Assembly (NCBI GenBank): GCA_947259535.1
Contig: CAMYME010000015.1
Coordinates: forward strand, 1 to 64,000
Reading direction: 5' to 3'
Source of the DNA: Malonomonas sp945787335
GTDB lineage: Bacteria > Desulfobacterota > Desulfuromonadia > Desulfuromonadales > Geopsychrobacteraceae
DNA length: 64,000 nucleotides
The notes below the pieces were generated by a model, which was not told the origin of the DNA, did not search any database, and saw only the letters and a list, made by a program, of their open reading frames with translations. This document shows positions 54,038-63,254 of the stretch, one piece after another; within the stretch, counting starts at the first letter, position 1; each line of letters opens with the position of its first letter. The translations under genes and the position numbers were made by a program.

Positions 54038-56165
54038 GATTAGCTTCATACTGGACGGTAAAGAGGTCCGGATCGCGCCGGGAGCAACGATCCTGCAGGC
54101 CGCCTGGGAGCAGGGCGTCTTCATCCCGACCCTCTGTCATCAGCAGCAGCTCAAGCCCTTCGGTTCCTGCTTTATCTGCGTAGTCGAGCTCGAAGGGCGT
54201 CCCAACCTGGCCCCGGCCTGTTCGACGCTGGTCAGCGAAGGGATGGTGATCCACAGCGCCTCGGAGAAAGTCGAGGCGGCGCGGCGTACCTGCCTCGAGC
54301 TGCTGCTCTCTGATCACCTGGGCGATTGCGAAGGCCCCTGCATGACCGCCTGCCCGGCGGGGATCGATATCCCCGGGTTCCTCAAGCACATCGCTTCGGG
54401 CGAGGACCGCAAGGCGCTGGAGCTGATCAAGCGCAACATGCCGCTGCCGGGGATCCTGGGACGGATCTGCCCCAGACCCTGTGAAACTGTCTGCCGCAGG
54501 TCCCTGGTGGATGAGCCGATCGCCATCTGCCAGCTCAAGCGCTACCCGGCCGACAGCGTTGCGGACTCGGGAGAGGAGTACATCCCCGAAACCGATCCGC
54601 CAACCGGCAAACGGGTCGCCATCATCGGCGCCGGCCCGGCCGGGCTGACCGCGGCCTACTACCTGCAGATCATGGGGCATCAGAGCACGGTGTTCGAGGC
54701 CCACAGCGCCGCCGGCGGCATGATGCGTTATGGCATCCCCAGCTACCGCCTGCCCCGCGAGGTAATCGACCACGAAGTGACGGTGATCGAGAAAATGGGG
54801 GTGCGCTTCCTCTTCAATACCCGGGTCGGCGATGATCTCACCCTGGCGCAGGTGCGGCGCGACTACGACGCCGTCTTCCTGGCCCTGGGCGCCCAGCGGG
54901 CCGGCTGGCTCGGCGTTCCCGGCGAGGCCCTCGAAGGGGTGATGCACGGCATCGGCTTTCTCGGCAAGGTCTCGCGCGACGAAGCGACCCCGATCGGCAA
55001 GCGGGTGATTGTGGTGGGCGGCGGCAATGTCGCTCTCGATTCAGCCCGCAGCGCCGTGCGGCTGGGTGCCGAAGTGACCATCGTCTACCGCAGGACCGAG
55101 GAAGAGATGCCCTGCTGGGAGGAAGAAGTCTCCGCGGCCCGGGAAGAAGGGATCGGCTTCGAATTTTTGAAAACCCCGACCCGGATCGATGAAGACCCAG
55201 AGGGAGGACTGGCCGTCACCTTCGTCAGCATGGAGCTCGGCGAGCCGGACGAAAGCGGTCGCCGGCGGCCGGTCCCGATACCCGGCAGCGAGCAGGTCCG
55301 CCAGGTCGACAACCTGATCGTGGCGATCGGCCAGCGGGTCGATATCCGCCCCGCCGAGGGTGTCGAACAGTCAGTGTTCGGCACCATTCTGGCCGATGAG
55401 GACAACCTGCTGACCAATCTGCCGGGGGTGTTTTCCGGTGGGGATTGCGTTCTCGGGCCCGACATCGTGGTCAACCTGATCGGCATGGGTCGGCGCGCCG
55501 CGGTGGCCATCGACCAATACCTTTCCGGCAACCCCGTCGCCGGCGAGCCGCCACAGTACAACCAGTCGATGGGTCCCCTTGAACAGGTGCCCACAGAAGT
55601 GTCCCGGGGCACCGAAATTATCCCACGCCAGAAGCCTGAGCATATGGCGCCGGAGGCCCGTCGGCAAAGCTTTGCCGAGGTCGAAACCGGCTTCAGTCCC
55701 GAACAGGCCCGGCAGGAAGCCAGTCGCTGCCAGGAATGCGGTTGTCGGGCCGCGCCCGATTGCCGGCTGCGGCAATACGCCTCCCGCTACGGGGCCAAAC
55801 CGGAGCGGCTGGCCGGAGCCTGCCGCGAATTTGACCGCGACCTGTCCCATTCGGAAATTGTCTACGAGGCACACAAATGCATTCAATGCGGCATCTGCGT
55901 GCGCCTGAGCGAAGAGGTATTCGGCACCTCGTCGCTCGGCTTTGTCAAGCGCGGCTTTGCCGCGCGGATCAAGCCGGCCCTGGATCGCCCCCTTGCCGAG
56001 GTGAACCCCGAAGGGTTGCAAGAGATCGTCGAAAGCTGTCCGGTGGGAGCCTTTACCTACAAAACCGATCCGGTCCACTGCCTGGAATCAGCCTTTAAAC
56101 GCCCCGACGCAACCGGCCCGACCCTCTGCCGGCTGTCGGACCGGACCAGCGAAGATGAGCACTGA
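54030..56165 (+). CDS. NuoG-N/GltD fusion subunit (SfrA type, NAD(P)H oxidoreductase)
   Basis: GTG start (VVEISFILDG) behind GGGAG, overlapping the previous stop by eight bases. About 711 residues. A [2Fe-2S] domain (FIPTLCHQQQLKPFGSCFIC) and a Cys-rich GltD entry (CEGPCMTACPAGIDIPGF; CPRPCETVCRRS) are followed by an FAD fold (VAIIGAGPAGLTAAYYL), an NAD(P) fold (VIVVGGGNVALDSARSA with YRRTEEEMP) and a C-terminal Fe-S region (CQECGCRAAPDC, HKCIQCGICVRL, ESCPVGAF). It likely passes NAD(P)H electrons to the NuoE/F pair or to an acceptor. Confidence 0.93.
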   Translation: MVEISFILDGKEVRIAPGATILQAAWEQGVFIPTLCHQQQLKPFGSCFICVVELEGRPNLAPACSTLVSEGMVIHSASEKVEAARRTCLELLLSDHLGDCEGPCMTACPAGIDIPGFLKHIASGEDRKALELIKRNMPLPGILGRICPRPCETVCRRSLVDEPIAICQLKRYPADSVADSGEEYIPETDPPTGKRVAIIGAGPAGLTAAYYLQIMGHQSTVFEAHSAAGGMMRYGIPSYRLPREVIDHEVTVIEKMGVRFLFNTRVGDDLTLAQVRRDYDAVFLALGAQRAGWLGVPGEALEGVMHGIGFLGKVSRDEATPIGKRVIVVGGGNVALDSARSAVRLGAEVTIVYRRTEEEMPCWEEEVSAAREEGIGFEFLKTPTRIDEDPEGGLAVTFVSMELGEPDESGRRRPVPIPGSEQVRQVDNLIVAIGQRVDIRPAEGVEQSVFGTILADEDNLLTNLPGVFSGGDCVLGPDIVVNLIGMGRRAAVAIDQYLSGNPVAGEPPQYNQSMGPLEQVPTEVSRGTEIIPRQKPEHMAPEARRQSFAEVETGFSPEQARQEASRCQECGCRAAPDCRLRQYASRYGAKPERLAGACREFDRDLSHSEIVYEAHKCIQCGICVRLSEEVFGTSSLGFVKRGFAARIKPALDRPLAEVNPEGLQEIVESCPVGAFTYKTDPVHCLESAFKRPDATGPTLCRLSDRTSEDEH

Positions 56166-56257
56166 CGGCTGAGGCGAAAGTTCGTTTTCGGCAAACGGTA
56201 GAATTCCCAATACCGGTGTGGGATCTTCAACAACCGGACCCGAACAAGTGAACAGGA

Positions 56258-56286
56258 TTGACAAATTATTCTACTTGTCTAAAGTT
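56258..56286 (+). promoter_or_regulatory. candidate promoter of the CBS-domain gene
   Basis: TTGACA (56258-56263), then a -10 that is poor at 17 bases (AAAGTT) or 16 bases (TAAAGT). Inverted arms GACAA and TTGTC overlap it and could be an operator. Confidence 0.4.
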
Positions 56287-56330
56287 AATAAAACAGTATT
56301 TTATCCAGCGAACCCGAAAGGAGGTCCTGC

Positions 56331-56777
56331 ATGTCTAAACTGATCCGTGACGTATTGAAGAATAAAGGTGACGCCATTCATAGCATCAGTGCCGGCGCGA
56401 CCGTTTATCAGGCCCTGGAACAGATGGCCAACGAAGATGTGGGCGCCCTGCTGGTCATGGATAATGGAAAGGTCAGCGGCCTGATCTCCGAGCGAGAATA
56501 TGCCCGGAAGGTGATCCTCGAAGGACGCTCATCCCTCAATACCGAGGTGAAGAAGATCATGCTCACCAAGGTCCCCTTCGTCAACCCGGACATGAGCGTT
56601 GATGAATGCCTGGCGCTGATGACCGACAAGCGCTGCCGCCACCTCCCCGTTTTCGAAAATAAGGAGCTGGTCGGCCTGGTTTCAATCGGCGACCTGGTTA
56701 AAGCTCAGATCGCCGAAAAAGAATACTTTATTCATCAGCTGGAGGATTACATCCACGGCGCAGGCTCGGCGACTTAG
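56331..56777 (+). CDS. tandem CBS-domain protein
   Basis: 148 residues made of two CBS motifs (about 8-65 and 72-130), with VYQALEQMANEDVGALLVMDNGKVSGLISE in the first and DECLALMTDKRCRHLPVFEN in the second. Stand-alone CBS pairs bind adenine nucleotides and regulate partner proteins. The start has a perfect AAAGGAGGTCCTGC site. No partner is visible in this cluster. Confidence 0.93.
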   Translation: MSKLIRDVLKNKGDAIHSISAGATVYQALEQMANEDVGALLVMDNGKVSGLISEREYARKVILEGRSSLNTEVKKIMLTKVPFVNPDMSVDECLALMTDKRCRHLPVFENKELVGLVSIGDLVKAQIAEKEYFIHQLEDYIHGAGSAT

Positions 56778-56963
56778 TCCTCAAATCATTCCCCGCCGGG
56801 CTGTTGGAGTGGTCATTCAGGCGCAGACTCAAGGTCAGAGACACCCTCCCCGCCCGGTGAGCAGCCAGAGAGACCGGTCCGGTCCGTAAGGCAGGGCCTG
56901 TTCATGCGTCCCGACCCGCTGTCTCCAACCGCGCGGACAAACAATGCCGGATTCGGGCAAGAC

Positions 56964-57158
56964 TTATCCCTTGGCCAGCGGGCTCGGATTGCAGAGATTT
57001 TTCGCATATCTGGCCACAGCAGAACAATTCAGGCAGGTAAACAGGGGGTCTTCCGTCAGAGTGGCCATCTCCTCAAACCGGTCCTGAGCCTGCAGCTGGC
57101 AAATATGCAACCAATGACCTGACGGATCTTTGCAAGCTGAATTTTCTGCAGCTGACAT
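56964..57158 (-). CDS. small zinc-binding-type protein (64 aa)
   Basis: ATG 57158 has GGGGAGGTTAT upstream. Cysteines occur at CKDP, HICQL and TCLNCSAVARYAKNLCNP, a pattern I associate with small zinc-ribbon proteins of Desulfuromonadia. The product is hydrophilic. Function unknown. Confidence 0.75.
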   Translation of the reverse strand: MSAAENSACKDPSGHWLHICQLQAQDRFEEMATLTEDPLFTCLNCSAVARYAKNLCNPSPLAKG

Positions 57159-57208
57159 ATAACCTCCCCAAACCTAAGCCAATCGTGAACTCCCCTCCGG
57201 CGCTGTTC

Positions 57209-58633
57209 TCAACTGTTTTTCGCTGGTAGTTTGATCACCGCCAGCTTGGTTTGCAGCATGTCGTGCATGGTGTAACCGATGCCGCCGGTGCCGTAGCCGG
57301 AGGTGCGCCGACCGGCGAAGGGCATCCAGTCGGCGCGAAAGGCGGTATGGTCGTTGACCATCACCGCCGTGGCGTCGAGGCGCCGGATGCTGTCGATGGC
57401 CGTATCGAGGTCCCGGGTGAAGACGGCCGCCTGAAACGCGACATCCAGGCTGTTGGCACGCTCGATCGCCTCCAGCCGGTCCCGGTAGGGATAGACCGAG
57501 AGCACCGGGCCGAAGATCTCCTGGGCCGAGACCTTGCATTCGGCGGGCGGATCGTAGAGCACCGTCGGCGCGTAGAGCGACTCGCTGAGCCGCTTGCCGC
57601 CGCAGAGCAGCTCGCCGCCGGCGGCGATCGCCTCCTCGACCCACTGGTGCACCCGCTCCACCTCCTGTGGCAGGATCAGCGGTCCGACCTCGGTTTCGGC
57701 CAGGGACGGATCCCCCACTTTGAGCCGGGCGGCGGCAGCGGCCAGCTGTTCGGCCAGCTCCCTGGCGATCGCCTGTTCGGCGAAGACCCGCTGCACCGAA
57801 ACGCAAACCTGGCCGGCGTGGTAGAAGCCACCCTTGAGCAGCGCCGGAACCATCGCGTCCAGGTCGGCGCTGGCGTCGACGAGCACCGGGGCCACGCCGC
57901 CATGCTCCAGGGCGCAGCGCACCCCCGGCGCCAGCTTGCTGCGCAGCCGCCAGCCAATCTGCGCCGAGCCGATAAAGGAGAAGAAGGCGATGCGCGGATC
58001 GGTGACCAGGGTTTCGGCGACCGCGCCGCCGCAGATGATCGCCTGGCACCAGCCCTCCGGCAGTCCGGCCTGCGCCAGCAGCTCCACCAGCCGCAGGCAG
58101 GACAGCGGTGTGGTCGAGGCCGGTTTGACGATCACCGGGCAGCCGACCGCCACCGCCGGAATCACCTGATGGACGATCAGATTGAGCGGATGGTTGAAGG
58201 CGCTGACCGCCATCACCACGCCGATCGGCTCCCTGCTGGTAAAGGCGAGCCGGCCGCTGGTCGCCGCGGTATGCCCCATGGGGACCTCTTCCCCACGCAT
58301 CACGTGCAGCAGCTCCTTGCCGGCCAGCTCGACGCCATCGATCGCCCGGGTCACCTCGATCCGCGCGTCGGTCAGCGGCTTGCCCCCTTCCAGGGCGATC
58401 AGTTCGGCCAGCGCTTCCGCTTCAGCCTCCAGCAGGGTGCCGAGCTTGCGCAAAATCGCCAGCCGCTGGTGCGGCTCCAGCCAGCGGTCGCGGTCGGCGA
58501 AGAGCTGCCGCGCCCGCTGCAGCATCTTATCGCCATCCGCAGCGCTCTGCAGCGGCAGGGCGCCGACCCGGCTGCCGTCGTAAGGGGAGAAAACCTCGAG
58601 GGTTTTCGACTTTTTTTGCTCTTTTGTTGTCAT
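57209..58633 (-). CDS. NAD(P)-dependent aldehyde dehydrogenase family protein
   Basis: 474 residues with ALDH landmarks: AFNHPLNLIVHQVIPAVAVG, catalytic Glu in ALEHGGVAPVLVD, catalytic Cys in GGFYHAGQVCVSVQRVF, and PFAGRRTSGYGTGGIGYTM near the end. It resembles non-acylating ALDHs; the substrate is not clear. It overlaps the TPP-enzyme gene by four bases (ATGA), so coupling with decarboxylation products is possible. Confidence 0.9.
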   Translation of the reverse strand: MTTKEQKKSKTLEVFSPYDGSRVGALPLQSAADGDKMLQRARQLFADRDRWLEPHQRLAILRKLGTLLEAEAEALAELIALEGGKPLTDARIEVTRAIDGVELAGKELLHVMRGEEVPMGHTAATSGRLAFTSREPIGVVMAVSAFNHPLNLIVHQVIPAVAVGCPVIVKPASTTPLSCLRLVELLAQAGLPEGWCQAIICGGAVAETLVTDPRIAFFSFIGSAQIGWRLRSKLAPGVRCALEHGGVAPVLVDASADLDAMVPALLKGGFYHAGQVCVSVQRVFAEQAIARELAEQLAAAAARLKVGDPSLAETEVGPLILPQEVERVHQWVEEAIAAGGELLCGGKRLSESLYAPTVLYDPPAECKVSAQEIFGPVLSVYPYRDRLEAIERANSLDVAFQAAVFTRDLDTAIDSIRRLDATAVMVNDHTAFRADWMPFAGRRTSGYGTGGIGYTMHDMLQTKLAVIKLPAKNS

Positions 58634-60276
58634 AACAGACAGACCTTTTCCTTGAGCTCGTCGATCAGCACCCGGTTGTTTTCGTTGTAGTCGACCGGCA
58701 GGTCGATCAGGTGCACCCCGCCGGCGCCAAAGCAGCGCTCCAGCAGCGGCGCGAACTGCTCGCTCGCGGTCACCCGGTGCCCCCCGGCGCCGAAGCTCTC
58801 GGCAAACTGGACGAAATCAGGGTTGCCGAACTCCAGGCCGTAATCGGGGTAGCCCATGCCATATTGTTTCCAGCGGATCATGCCGTAAGCTGCATCATTA
58901 AGGACCAGCACCACCAGGTTGAGCTTCAACCGCACTGCGGTCTCCAGTTCCTGGCAGTTCATCATGAAGCCGCCGTCACCGTTGATCGCCAGCACCCGCC
59001 GCTGCGGCCAGAGCCGCGCCACCTCCATTGCCGAGGGGAGACCGGCGCCCATGGTCGCCAGGGCATTGTCGAGCAGCACGGTGTTCGGTTCAGACGCCAG
59101 GTAGTTGCGGGCGAACCAGAGCTTGTAGACACCGTTGTCGAGGGCGATCACGCCGTCATCCGGCATCACCTGACGCACATCGGCGACCAGTTTTTGCGGC
59201 TTGAGGGGGAAGCCGGGGTCGGCGGCATGCTCCAGCAGGTGCTCGAAGAGATGCTCCTTGACCCGCCGGAAATAGGCGCAGTCCTGCTGCAATTCACCGA
59301 GCATCCTGGTCAAGCGTTTGATGCTTTCGGCGATATCGCCGACCACTTCGTGCTGCGGAAAATAGACATTGTCGACCGCCGCCGAGCTGAAGTTGATGTG
59401 GATCACCCGTTTGCCGCCGTGTTCCATGAAAAATGGCGGCTTCTCGACCAGGTCGTGACCGACGTTGACAACCAGGTCGGCCCGGTCGATGGCGCAGTGG
59501 ATATAGTCGTTGCTGGAGAGCGCGGCGGTTCCCAGGCACTGCGGGTGGTTTTCGTCGATCACCCCCTTGCCCATCTGCGTGGTGAAGAAGTAGATGCCGG
59601 TATCAGCGACGAAATCATCCAGCGCGCTGCGCACCCGCGTGCGGTTGGCACCGGCGGCGATCAGCAGCAAGGGGTAGCTGGCCGCTTTGATCATCTGCGC
59701 CGCTTCGGCGATCACCCGGTCACTGGCCAGCGGCCGATGGGTATGGCTGATTTCAAACACCGGCGCGGTCGTTACGTCGACCGGCTCGGCGGCGATATCC
59801 TCCGGCAGTTCGAGGTGGACCGCACCGGGGCGCTCCTCCTGGGCCAGGCGGAAGGCCTCACGGACCATCGACGGGATCAGGTTGACGTTGACGATCTGCC
59901 GGGTGTATTTGGTCAACGGACCCATCATGCGCACCACGTCGACGATCTGAAACTGCCCCTGCTTGCTCGACTTGATCGGCTTCTGGCCGGTGACCATCAG
60001 CATCGGAAAAGCCCCGAGCTGGGCGTAGGCCGCCCCGGTCACCAGGTTGGTGGCGCCGGGGCCGAGGGTCGCCAGGCAGACTCCGGCCTTGCCGGTCAGC
60101 CGGCCGTAGGTCGCCGCCATGAACGCGGCGCCCTGCTCGTGGCGGGTCAGAACCAGCTCGATCGACGATTTGCGCAGGGCTTCGAGGAAATCGAGGTTTT
60201 CTTCTCCCGGCACGCCGTAAACAAACTCAACCCCCTCATTCTCCAGGGCTTTGACAAACAGATCGGATGCGTTCAT
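58630..60276 (-). CDS. thiamine-diphosphate enzyme, acetolactate synthase-like (AlsS type)
   Basis: About 548 residues. The catalytic Glu is in FVYGVPGEENLDF; the TPP/Mg motif is GDGGFMMNCQELETAVRL with LNDAAYGMIRW. The closest resemblance is catabolic acetolactate synthases that condense two pyruvates. There is no regulatory subunit or acetolactate decarboxylase nearby. I start at ATG 60276 (MNASDLF) with AAAGGG upstream; the longer reading has no site. Confidence 0.9.
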   Translation of the reverse strand: MNASDLFVKALENEGVEFVYGVPGEENLDFLEALRKSSIELVLTRHEQGAAFMAATYGRLTGKAGVCLATLGPGATNLVTGAAYAQLGAFPMLMVTGQKPIKSSKQGQFQIVDVVRMMGPLTKYTRQIVNVNLIPSMVREAFRLAQEERPGAVHLELPEDIAAEPVDVTTAPVFEISHTHRPLASDRVIAEAAQMIKAASYPLLLIAAGANRTRVRSALDDFVADTGIYFFTTQMGKGVIDENHPQCLGTAALSSNDYIHCAIDRADLVVNVGHDLVEKPPFFMEHGGKRVIHINFSSAAVDNVYFPQHEVVGDIAESIKRLTRMLGELQQDCAYFRRVKEHLFEHLLEHAADPGFPLKPQKLVADVRQVMPDDGVIALDNGVYKLWFARNYLASEPNTVLLDNALATMGAGLPSAMEVARLWPQRRVLAINGDGGFMMNCQELETAVRLKLNLVVLVLNDAAYGMIRWKQYGMGYPDYGLEFGNPDFVQFAESFGAGGHRVTASEQFAPLLERCFGAGGVHLIDLPVDYNENNRVLIDELKEKVCLL

Positions 60277-60394
60277 CGATACGCCCTTTCCCGCTCCAGT
60301 GACTTGCAGCTGCACACCACCCAGACCAGCCCGGGCGGTGTGCAGAAGTTCGCACTTCGCTGAGCGATCCCCCCCCGAAACCAGCTTACGGCGG

Positions 60395-60589
60395 TCACTC
60401 CTCGTAAACCAGCACCCGGATCAGGCCGATGGTTCCCCCATCTTCGTGAGTGGTGCTGTCGCTGACCGAAATCACCTTCTTAATGCCGTTTTCCCGAATG
60501 AATGCGTTGACCCGGGTATCCAGATCGTCCAATTCCTTGCGGGCTCGGAAGGGTTCCAGGGGTTCGCCGAAGGTTTTCACTCTGATCAT
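60395..60589 (-). CDS. small Cse60-like protein (64 aa)
   Basis: The start has GGAGGAGAAC upstream. Product: charged N-terminus and a VISVSDSTTHEDGGTIGLIRVLVYEE tail that resembles Cse60-type and related small proteins of Desulfuromonadia. Cytoplasmic, function unknown. Confidence 0.75.
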   Translation of the reverse strand: MIRVKTFGEPLEPFRARKELDDLDTRVNAFIRENGIKKVISVSDSTTHEDGGTIGLIRVLVYEE

Positions 60590-60672
60590 TGTTCTCCTCC
60601 GTTTTCATGAGTTAGGTATTCTTCCCACAGTATAGCGCGGCTATAGCTGACTGCATCCCTCAGGTAAAGCGT

Positions 60673-60701
60673 TTGCCTTTCCGGCAGCGCTGGAGTATAA
60701 A
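60673..60701 (+). promoter_or_regulatory. sigma-70 promoter of the long ubiD-like gene
   Basis: TTGCCT (60673-60678), 17-base spacer, TATAAA (60696-60701). The start would lie near 60708, about 27 bases before the ATG. Confidence 0.6.
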
Positions 60702-60734
60702 TTTGGGCTCACCTTCACAGCTTAAGAGGAGATC

Positions 60735-62576
60735 ATGGGCTACCGCAACCTGAGGGAAACCGTCGCCGCACTCGAAGAGTCGCAGCAGCTGCTCCGCATC
60801 GAGCAGGAGATCGACCCGAACCTGCTGGCCGGCGCCATCCAGCGCCGCGTCTACCAGGCCCGGGGGCCGGCGCTGCTGTTTACCAATCTGAAAGGCTGCC
60901 GTTTTCCGGCTCTGGCCAACCTCTACGGTACCCTGGAGCGGACCCGCTTTCTGTTCCGCGACACCCTGGCGCAGGTCGAGACCCTGGTTAAACTGAAGCT
61001 CGACCCGAAGGCCCTGTTGAAACAGCCGCTCAGCGCCCTGAAAGCGCCCCAGGCCGCCTGGAATCTGCTGCCGAAAAAGGTTGCCCGCGGACCGATTCTC
61101 GAACGCCGCACCAGGCTCAGCCAGCTGCCGCAGATTGTGAGCTGGCCGGATGATGGCGGCGCCTTCGTCACCCTGCCGCAGGTCTATTCCGAGAGCAGCC
61201 GCAAGCCGGGCCTGCGCGCCTCGAACCTGGGCATGTACCGGGTGCAGCTCTCCGGAAACGCCTACCTGCCCGACCAGGAGGTCGGTCTGCACTATCAGAT
61301 CCACCGCGGCATCGGCGTGCATCACCGCGAAGCCTTGCAGCAGGACAAGCCGTTCAAAGTGAATATCTTTGTCGGTGGCCCGCCGAGCCTGGCGGTCGCG
61401 GCGGTGATGCCGCTGCCGGAGGGGATGCCGGAGCTCGCTTTCGCCGGGCTGCTGGCCGGCCACCGGATCCCCATGGTACAGCTTCCCGGGCAGCTGCCGA
61501 TGCCGGCCGAGGCCGACTTCGTCATCAGCGGCACGGTCGACCCGACGCAGCAGAAGCCGGAAGGGCCCTTCGGCGATCATCTCGGCTACTACAGCCTGGC
61601 GCATGATTTCCCCCTGGTGAAGGTCGACGCCGTCTACCACCGCCCCGAGCCGATCTGGCCTTTTACCACCGTCGGTCGGCCGCCCCAGGAAGACACCAGC
61701 TTCGGCGCTTTTATCCACGAGCTGACCGGCGCCCTGATCCCCGATGTGCTGCCTGGCATCAAGGCGGTGCATGCGGTCGACGCCGCCGGGGTCCACCCGC
61801 TGCTGCTGGCGATCGGCAGCGAGCGCTACACGCCGTACCAGGAGCTCACCGAACCGCAGGAGCTCCTCACCCAGGCCAACGCGGTGCTCGGCCAGGGGCA
61901 GCTGTCGCTGGCGAAATACCTGCTGATCGTCGCCGAGAACGACAACCCGCGTCTCGACATCCACGACATCCCGGGCTTTTTCCGCCACCTGCTGGAGCGG
62001 ATCGACTGGCGGCGCGACCTGCATTTTCAGACCCGCACCACCATCGACACCCTCGACTATTCCGGTCACGGCCTGAACCGGGGTTCGAAGGTGGTGCTGG
62101 CGGCGGCCGGACCACAGCGCCGCGAGCTGCCGGATGAGTTGCCAGAAGGTCTCAGCCTGCCGCGCGGTTTCAAGAAGCCGCGGATCGCTCTGCCAGGGAT
62201 TCTGCTGCTCGATGGTCCGGCCTGCAAAGAGTACCGGCCGGGGGAAGATGCTGATCTGCTGCGCTTCTGTAACAAATATGCGCCGGACGCGCCGATCAAC
62301 GCCTTCCCGCTGATTCTGGTCGTCGATGACAGCGAATTCTGCGCTGCCGCCCTGAACAACTGGCTCTGGGCGGTCTTCACCCGCAGCAACCCGGCGGCCG
62401 ATATTTACGGCATCGAGAGTACCATCTCGGCCAAACACTGGGGCTGCGGAGGCAGCCTGGTGATCGACGCGCGGATCAAGCCGCAGCATGCGCCACCGCT
62501 GATCGACGATCCGCTGGTGGAAAAAATGGTGGATGATCTGGGCGCCAAGGGGGGCCCGCTTCATGGTATTATCTAG
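60735..62576 (+). CDS. UbiD-family decarboxylase, long form (613 aa)
   Basis: Prenyl-FMN-type decarboxylase. The signature PEGPFGDHLGYYSL (near residue 280) keeps the acidic residue after GPFG, unlike the short homologue at 2916. Other family stretches are LRASNLGMYRVQLSG, GLHYQIHRGIGVHH and the C-terminal IYGIESTISAKHWGCGG. Longer than E. coli UbiD (about 497) through its C-terminal part. A role in menaquinone synthesis by the futalosine route is possible. Strong start site AAGAGGAGATC. Confidence 0.88.
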   Translation: MGYRNLRETVAALEESQQLLRIEQEIDPNLLAGAIQRRVYQARGPALLFTNLKGCRFPALANLYGTLERTRFLFRDTLAQVETLVKLKLDPKALLKQPLSALKAPQAAWNLLPKKVARGPILERRTRLSQLPQIVSWPDDGGAFVTLPQVYSESSRKPGLRASNLGMYRVQLSGNAYLPDQEVGLHYQIHRGIGVHHREALQQDKPFKVNIFVGGPPSLAVAAVMPLPEGMPELAFAGLLAGHRIPMVQLPGQLPMPAEADFVISGTVDPTQQKPEGPFGDHLGYYSLAHDFPLVKVDAVYHRPEPIWPFTTVGRPPQEDTSFGAFIHELTGALIPDVLPGIKAVHAVDAAGVHPLLLAIGSERYTPYQELTEPQELLTQANAVLGQGQLSLAKYLLIVAENDNPRLDIHDIPGFFRHLLERIDWRRDLHFQTRTTIDTLDYSGHGLNRGSKVVLAAAGPQRRELPDELPEGLSLPRGFKKPRIALPGILLLDGPACKEYRPGEDADLLRFCNKYAPDAPINAFPLILVVDDSEFCAAALNNWLWAVFTRSNPAADIYGIESTISAKHWGCGGSLVIDARIKPQHAPPLIDDPLVEKMVDDLGAKGGPLHGII

Positions 62577-62701
62577 CCAGGAGGGCAAAGATCCTTACAG
62601 AGGCAAACAGAAATGACCGATTTATTTAGCCGGTTGGCCCATACCGCAGGCACATGCAGCACCCATCGCTTCGAGCGACGTTGTGCAGGCGCGGCCCGCT
62701 G

Positions 62702-63025
62702 ATGGAACTTCCTCAATTACTCCAGAGACAGGCGTTAAAACTGCTCGATCGTTTCTGTGCCGAACTTGCCGGCGACCCCCAGCATCCGCGCCGGGTCGCT
62801 TATCAGCTCGAGGGCCGGCAGATCAACCTGTTTGAAGAGCACCCCGGAAAGGGTCAGCTGCCGGTCGCCCAGCTGCGCTACAGCCCTGAGCTGAACCAGT
62901 GGACCCTGCACTTTGTGAATGGCGAGCGCTGGCAGCTGTATATGAACGTTAATCCGAGTCTCGAACTCGGCAAGCTACTGAGCGCCTTGCGGCAGGATCC
63001 GATGCATCACTTCTGGGCTGACTGA
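62702..63025 (+). CDS. DUF3024-family protein
   Basis: From ATG 62702 (MELPQLLQR) the product is about 107 residues, with a helical N-terminus and VAQLRYSPELNQWTLHF and RWQLYM, the beta-hairpin pattern of DUF3024. Function unknown. There is no clear ribosome site at this ATG, so the start is uncertain; an upstream reading begins at 62654. Confidence 0.65.
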   Translation: MELPQLLQRQALKLLDRFCAELAGDPQHPRRVAYQLEGRQINLFEEHPGKGQLPVAQLRYSPELNQWTLHFVNGERWQLYMNVNPSLELGKLLSALRQDPMHHFWAD

Positions 63026-63214
63026 GTCGCAACCCGCTTCCTACCGCCCCCGGTGGAGAGCATTTTTCCACTGGAAAATAGCCGCCCCATCCGCTATATT
63101 TAGAACACTGTTGCAAAAACTGTCCCGAGAGGAGCCACAACGTTCCGCCACAGTCGATTTTCCCACCAATCCCCCGAAGCCTGTGGCCGGCCAAATCGTT
63201 CGCCGACTCACCAA

Positions 63215-63230
63215 TGGATCGCTCGTTGCA
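63215..63230 (+). promoter_or_regulatory. possible sigma-54 promoter for the Cache-domain gene
   Basis: TGGATCGCTCGTTGCA has a perfect TTGCA -12 element, GG at -24 and ten bases between GG and GC. The predicted leader is only about 14 bases and would include the ribosome site, which weakens the call. Confidence 0.3.
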
Positions 63231-63254
63231 CATTTTACTGACGGAGGAAACACT

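Noticed and set aside
60660..62588. 642-aa minus-strand ORF opposite the long ubiD-like gene
   Set aside because: Mirrors the coding strand's codon bias. The plus-strand product is a clear UbiD homologue with promoter and ribosome site.
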